Assembly (NCBI RefSeq): GCF_001654835.1
Contig: NZ_LXEP01000045.1
Span: forward strand, 19,996-83,995
Length of the DNA: 64,000 bases
DNA from: Buttiauxella gaviniae ATCC 51604
Lineage (GTDB): Bacteria; Pseudomonadota; Gammaproteobacteria; Enterobacterales; Enterobacteriaceae
Reading direction: 5' to 3'
Translations under genes and position numbers: made by a program
The notes under the pieces: model-generated
Databases searched by the model: none
What the model saw: the letters and a program-made list of their open reading frames with translations, nothing else
What the model was told of the DNA's origin: nothing
In this document: piece by piece, positions 63,161 through 64,000 of the stretch
How positions within the stretch are numbered: position 1 is the first letter of the stretch
Layout of the letters: every line of letters starts with the position of its first letter

Positions 63161-63600
63161 ATCGTTAATCTTTTAGACCGCACGATGAAGGATGGGCATT
63201 TATTACGGTGTGATTGGTATACAGTTTGGAAGGAATTCTGCTGAAAAGGCCTAAGAAGGAAAACTGTTATAGCTTTATGCTGAAAGTCTGTTTCTACAAC
63301 CAAAATGTGACGCGCCTTACAATCGAATCGAATCAATTTTTATGCGGAGTACTGCATGTTCGGTTTAGACGCTTTTCATCTGGCAAGAATTCAGAAGTAA
63401 CGCAAGGCAAGTTAATTAATATTTTTCAATACCTTACCTTATGAGCAACTGTTAAATCACGCTTCTGTGTAGTATGAATTATTTCTTTATTTCTCAATCA
63501 GATAGAAATAGTTTTGGGGAAACCTTTTCCCCAGAGACCAGAGTTATTTACAATTCCATTTCCACGTGCGTCTATATTTTCAGTTTTACTGGAGGTGACC

Positions 63601-63657
63601 ATGTGCGGCCGCTTTACTCAAATCCAATCAATTGATAGCCAAGGGCGAGCCAGATAA
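63601..63657 (+). pseudogene. Relic of a SRAP-family (YedK/HMCES) gene
   Basis: After GGAGGTG, an ATG opens a frame reading MCGRFTQIQSIDSQGRAR and a stop. MCGRF is the invariant start of SRAP proteins, whose Cys2 forms a covalent crosslink with abasic sites in single-stranded DNA. Only 18 codons remain; the sequence after the stop shows no continuation in any frame that I could recognise. The intact ribosome site and start suggest a recent deletion. Confidence 0.7.
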
Positions 63658-63795
63658 CAGGAGCGTCATCCTCGCTCGCTCGATTGATTGATTGATGTGA
63701 ATTGTCACCCGCCCCAGCAATGCGGGCTCGTTGAGTTTTGAACTAACGGGATTAAAGGGCTTTAAGGATGAAGGGATTACGCGTTGTGTAAATTT

Positions 63796-64000
63796 TCAGA
63801 TATGAGGTTGGACCGGGTAAGTTTGTGCTTCCTCCGTCGCTTTGCGGGCTGCTTCTTCCGCAGCAAGTCGCTCGACCTCCTTCCTCTCTTTTTCAGCTGC
63901 ACTCCTCTTCTGGTTATAAATACTTCCTTCGGGCATTTCGACACGCACAGAGACGAACTGGTCAGCAGGGATATCAATAGGCGCACCATTCATCACAGTT
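63796..64000 (-). CDS. Hypothetical protein, C-terminal part cut by window edge
   Basis: The frame is open to the right edge; 66-68 residues are visible. After PIDIPADQFVSVRVEMPEG comes a highly charged, alanine-rich helix (EKERKEVERLAAEEAARKAT), probably coiled coil, ending in YPVQPHI. An ATG at 63993 may be internal rather than the true start. I do not recognise the family. Confidence 0.45.
   Translation of the reverse strand, partial: TVMNGAPIDIPADQFVSVRVEMPEGSIYNQKRSAAEKERKEVERLAAEEAARKATEEAQTYPVQPHI

Larger units (their letters stand above)
62852..63600. other. Non-coding region of about 750 bp
   Basis: AT-rich sequence with short unrelated frames on both strands that show no family features. 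It contains two hairpins (62861-62901 and 63122-63160). A ribosome binding site and start of a decayed SRAP gene follow at its right end. Confidence 0.6.

Noticed and set aside
63031..63336. 101-codon minus-strand frame
   Set aside because: It runs through a terminator hairpin, has no recognisable domain and no ribosome binding site.
63214..63444. 76-codon plus-strand frame
   Set aside because: No ribosome site, no family features and odd composition; it lies in an AT-rich region with many chance frames.
63655..63795. CCCGC...GCGGG hairpin and a run of GATT repeats near the SRAP relic
   Set aside because: The stem is only 5 bp without a T-run, and the GATT repeat is too short to count as a microsatellite of interest.

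Overview
The window is chromosomal DNA of an enterobacterium (Enterobacteriaceae). The proteins closely resemble Escherichia coli counterparts over full length (PaaA-K/X/Y/Z, TyrP, Tsr, YdcR/S/T/U/V, PatD, YiaV/W, YqfB, YdcH, OrtT), and an ERIC repeat is present. Gene content and order differ enough from E. coli to point to a related environmental genus such as Buttiauxella or Kluyvera; the genus is a guess. No tRNA, rRNA, CRISPR array, transposase or prophage structural gene was seen.

Layout. (1) 1-5490: the 3' end of a giant RTX protein of the secreted heme-peroxidase type, with its type I secretion ATPase and membrane-fusion protein, closed by a strong terminator. (2) 5.6-7.5 kb: a DigH-like peptidoglycan glycosidase lipoprotein and a tiny His-rich lipoprotein. 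(3) 7.5-21.1 kb: a complete phenylacetate degradation locus, paaABCDEFGHIJK and paaXY on the minus strand and paaZ divergent, with PaaX-like half-sites and a CRP site in the divergent promoter. (4) 21.2-27.8 kb: carbonic anhydrase, a LysR/DMT-transporter divergon, a LysR relic, a small lipoprotein, tyrP with paired TyrR boxes, and an ABC membrane-domain gene divergent from a TetR regulator with twin operators. (5) 27.8-35.5 kb: an eight-gene minus-strand operon (LLM oxidoreductase, M20 deacylase, NtaA/CmoJ-type monooxygenase, two paralogous binding proteins, GNAT, permease, ATPase). It matches the Bacillus subtilis ytmI/cmo-snd operon almost gene for gene and probably imports and salvages S-substituted cysteines. 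(6) 35.6-37.4 kb: a three-gene HipBST toxin-antitoxin system behind a 70-bp tandem repeat. (7) 37.5-45.7 kb: carboxylesterase, tsr with a sigma-28 promoter, yqjH-yqjI, ydcH, a 202-bp ERIC element, yqfB, the orphan membrane toxin ortT, a DUF1508 gene and yiaWV. (8) 45.7-62.9 kb: the E. coli-like hicB/ydcR/ydcSTUV-patD neighbourhood, split between ydcR and ydcS by a complete catBCA-benABCD operon with an IclR-type regulator, a molybdopterin-binding-type Mop gene and a GNAT gene. (9) 62.9-64 kb: mostly non-coding, with a relic of a SRAP (YedK) gene and the end of an unknown gene at the right edge.

Together the genes describe a soil or plant-associated scavenger. It channels phenylacetate and benzoate into acetyl-CoA and succinyl-CoA, takes up putrescine-type polyamines and tyrosine, and recovers sulfur from modified cysteines. 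The benzoate branch stops at beta-ketoadipate enol-lactone in this window, so pcaD and a CoA transferase must lie elsewhere; PaaJ could supply the final thiolase step.
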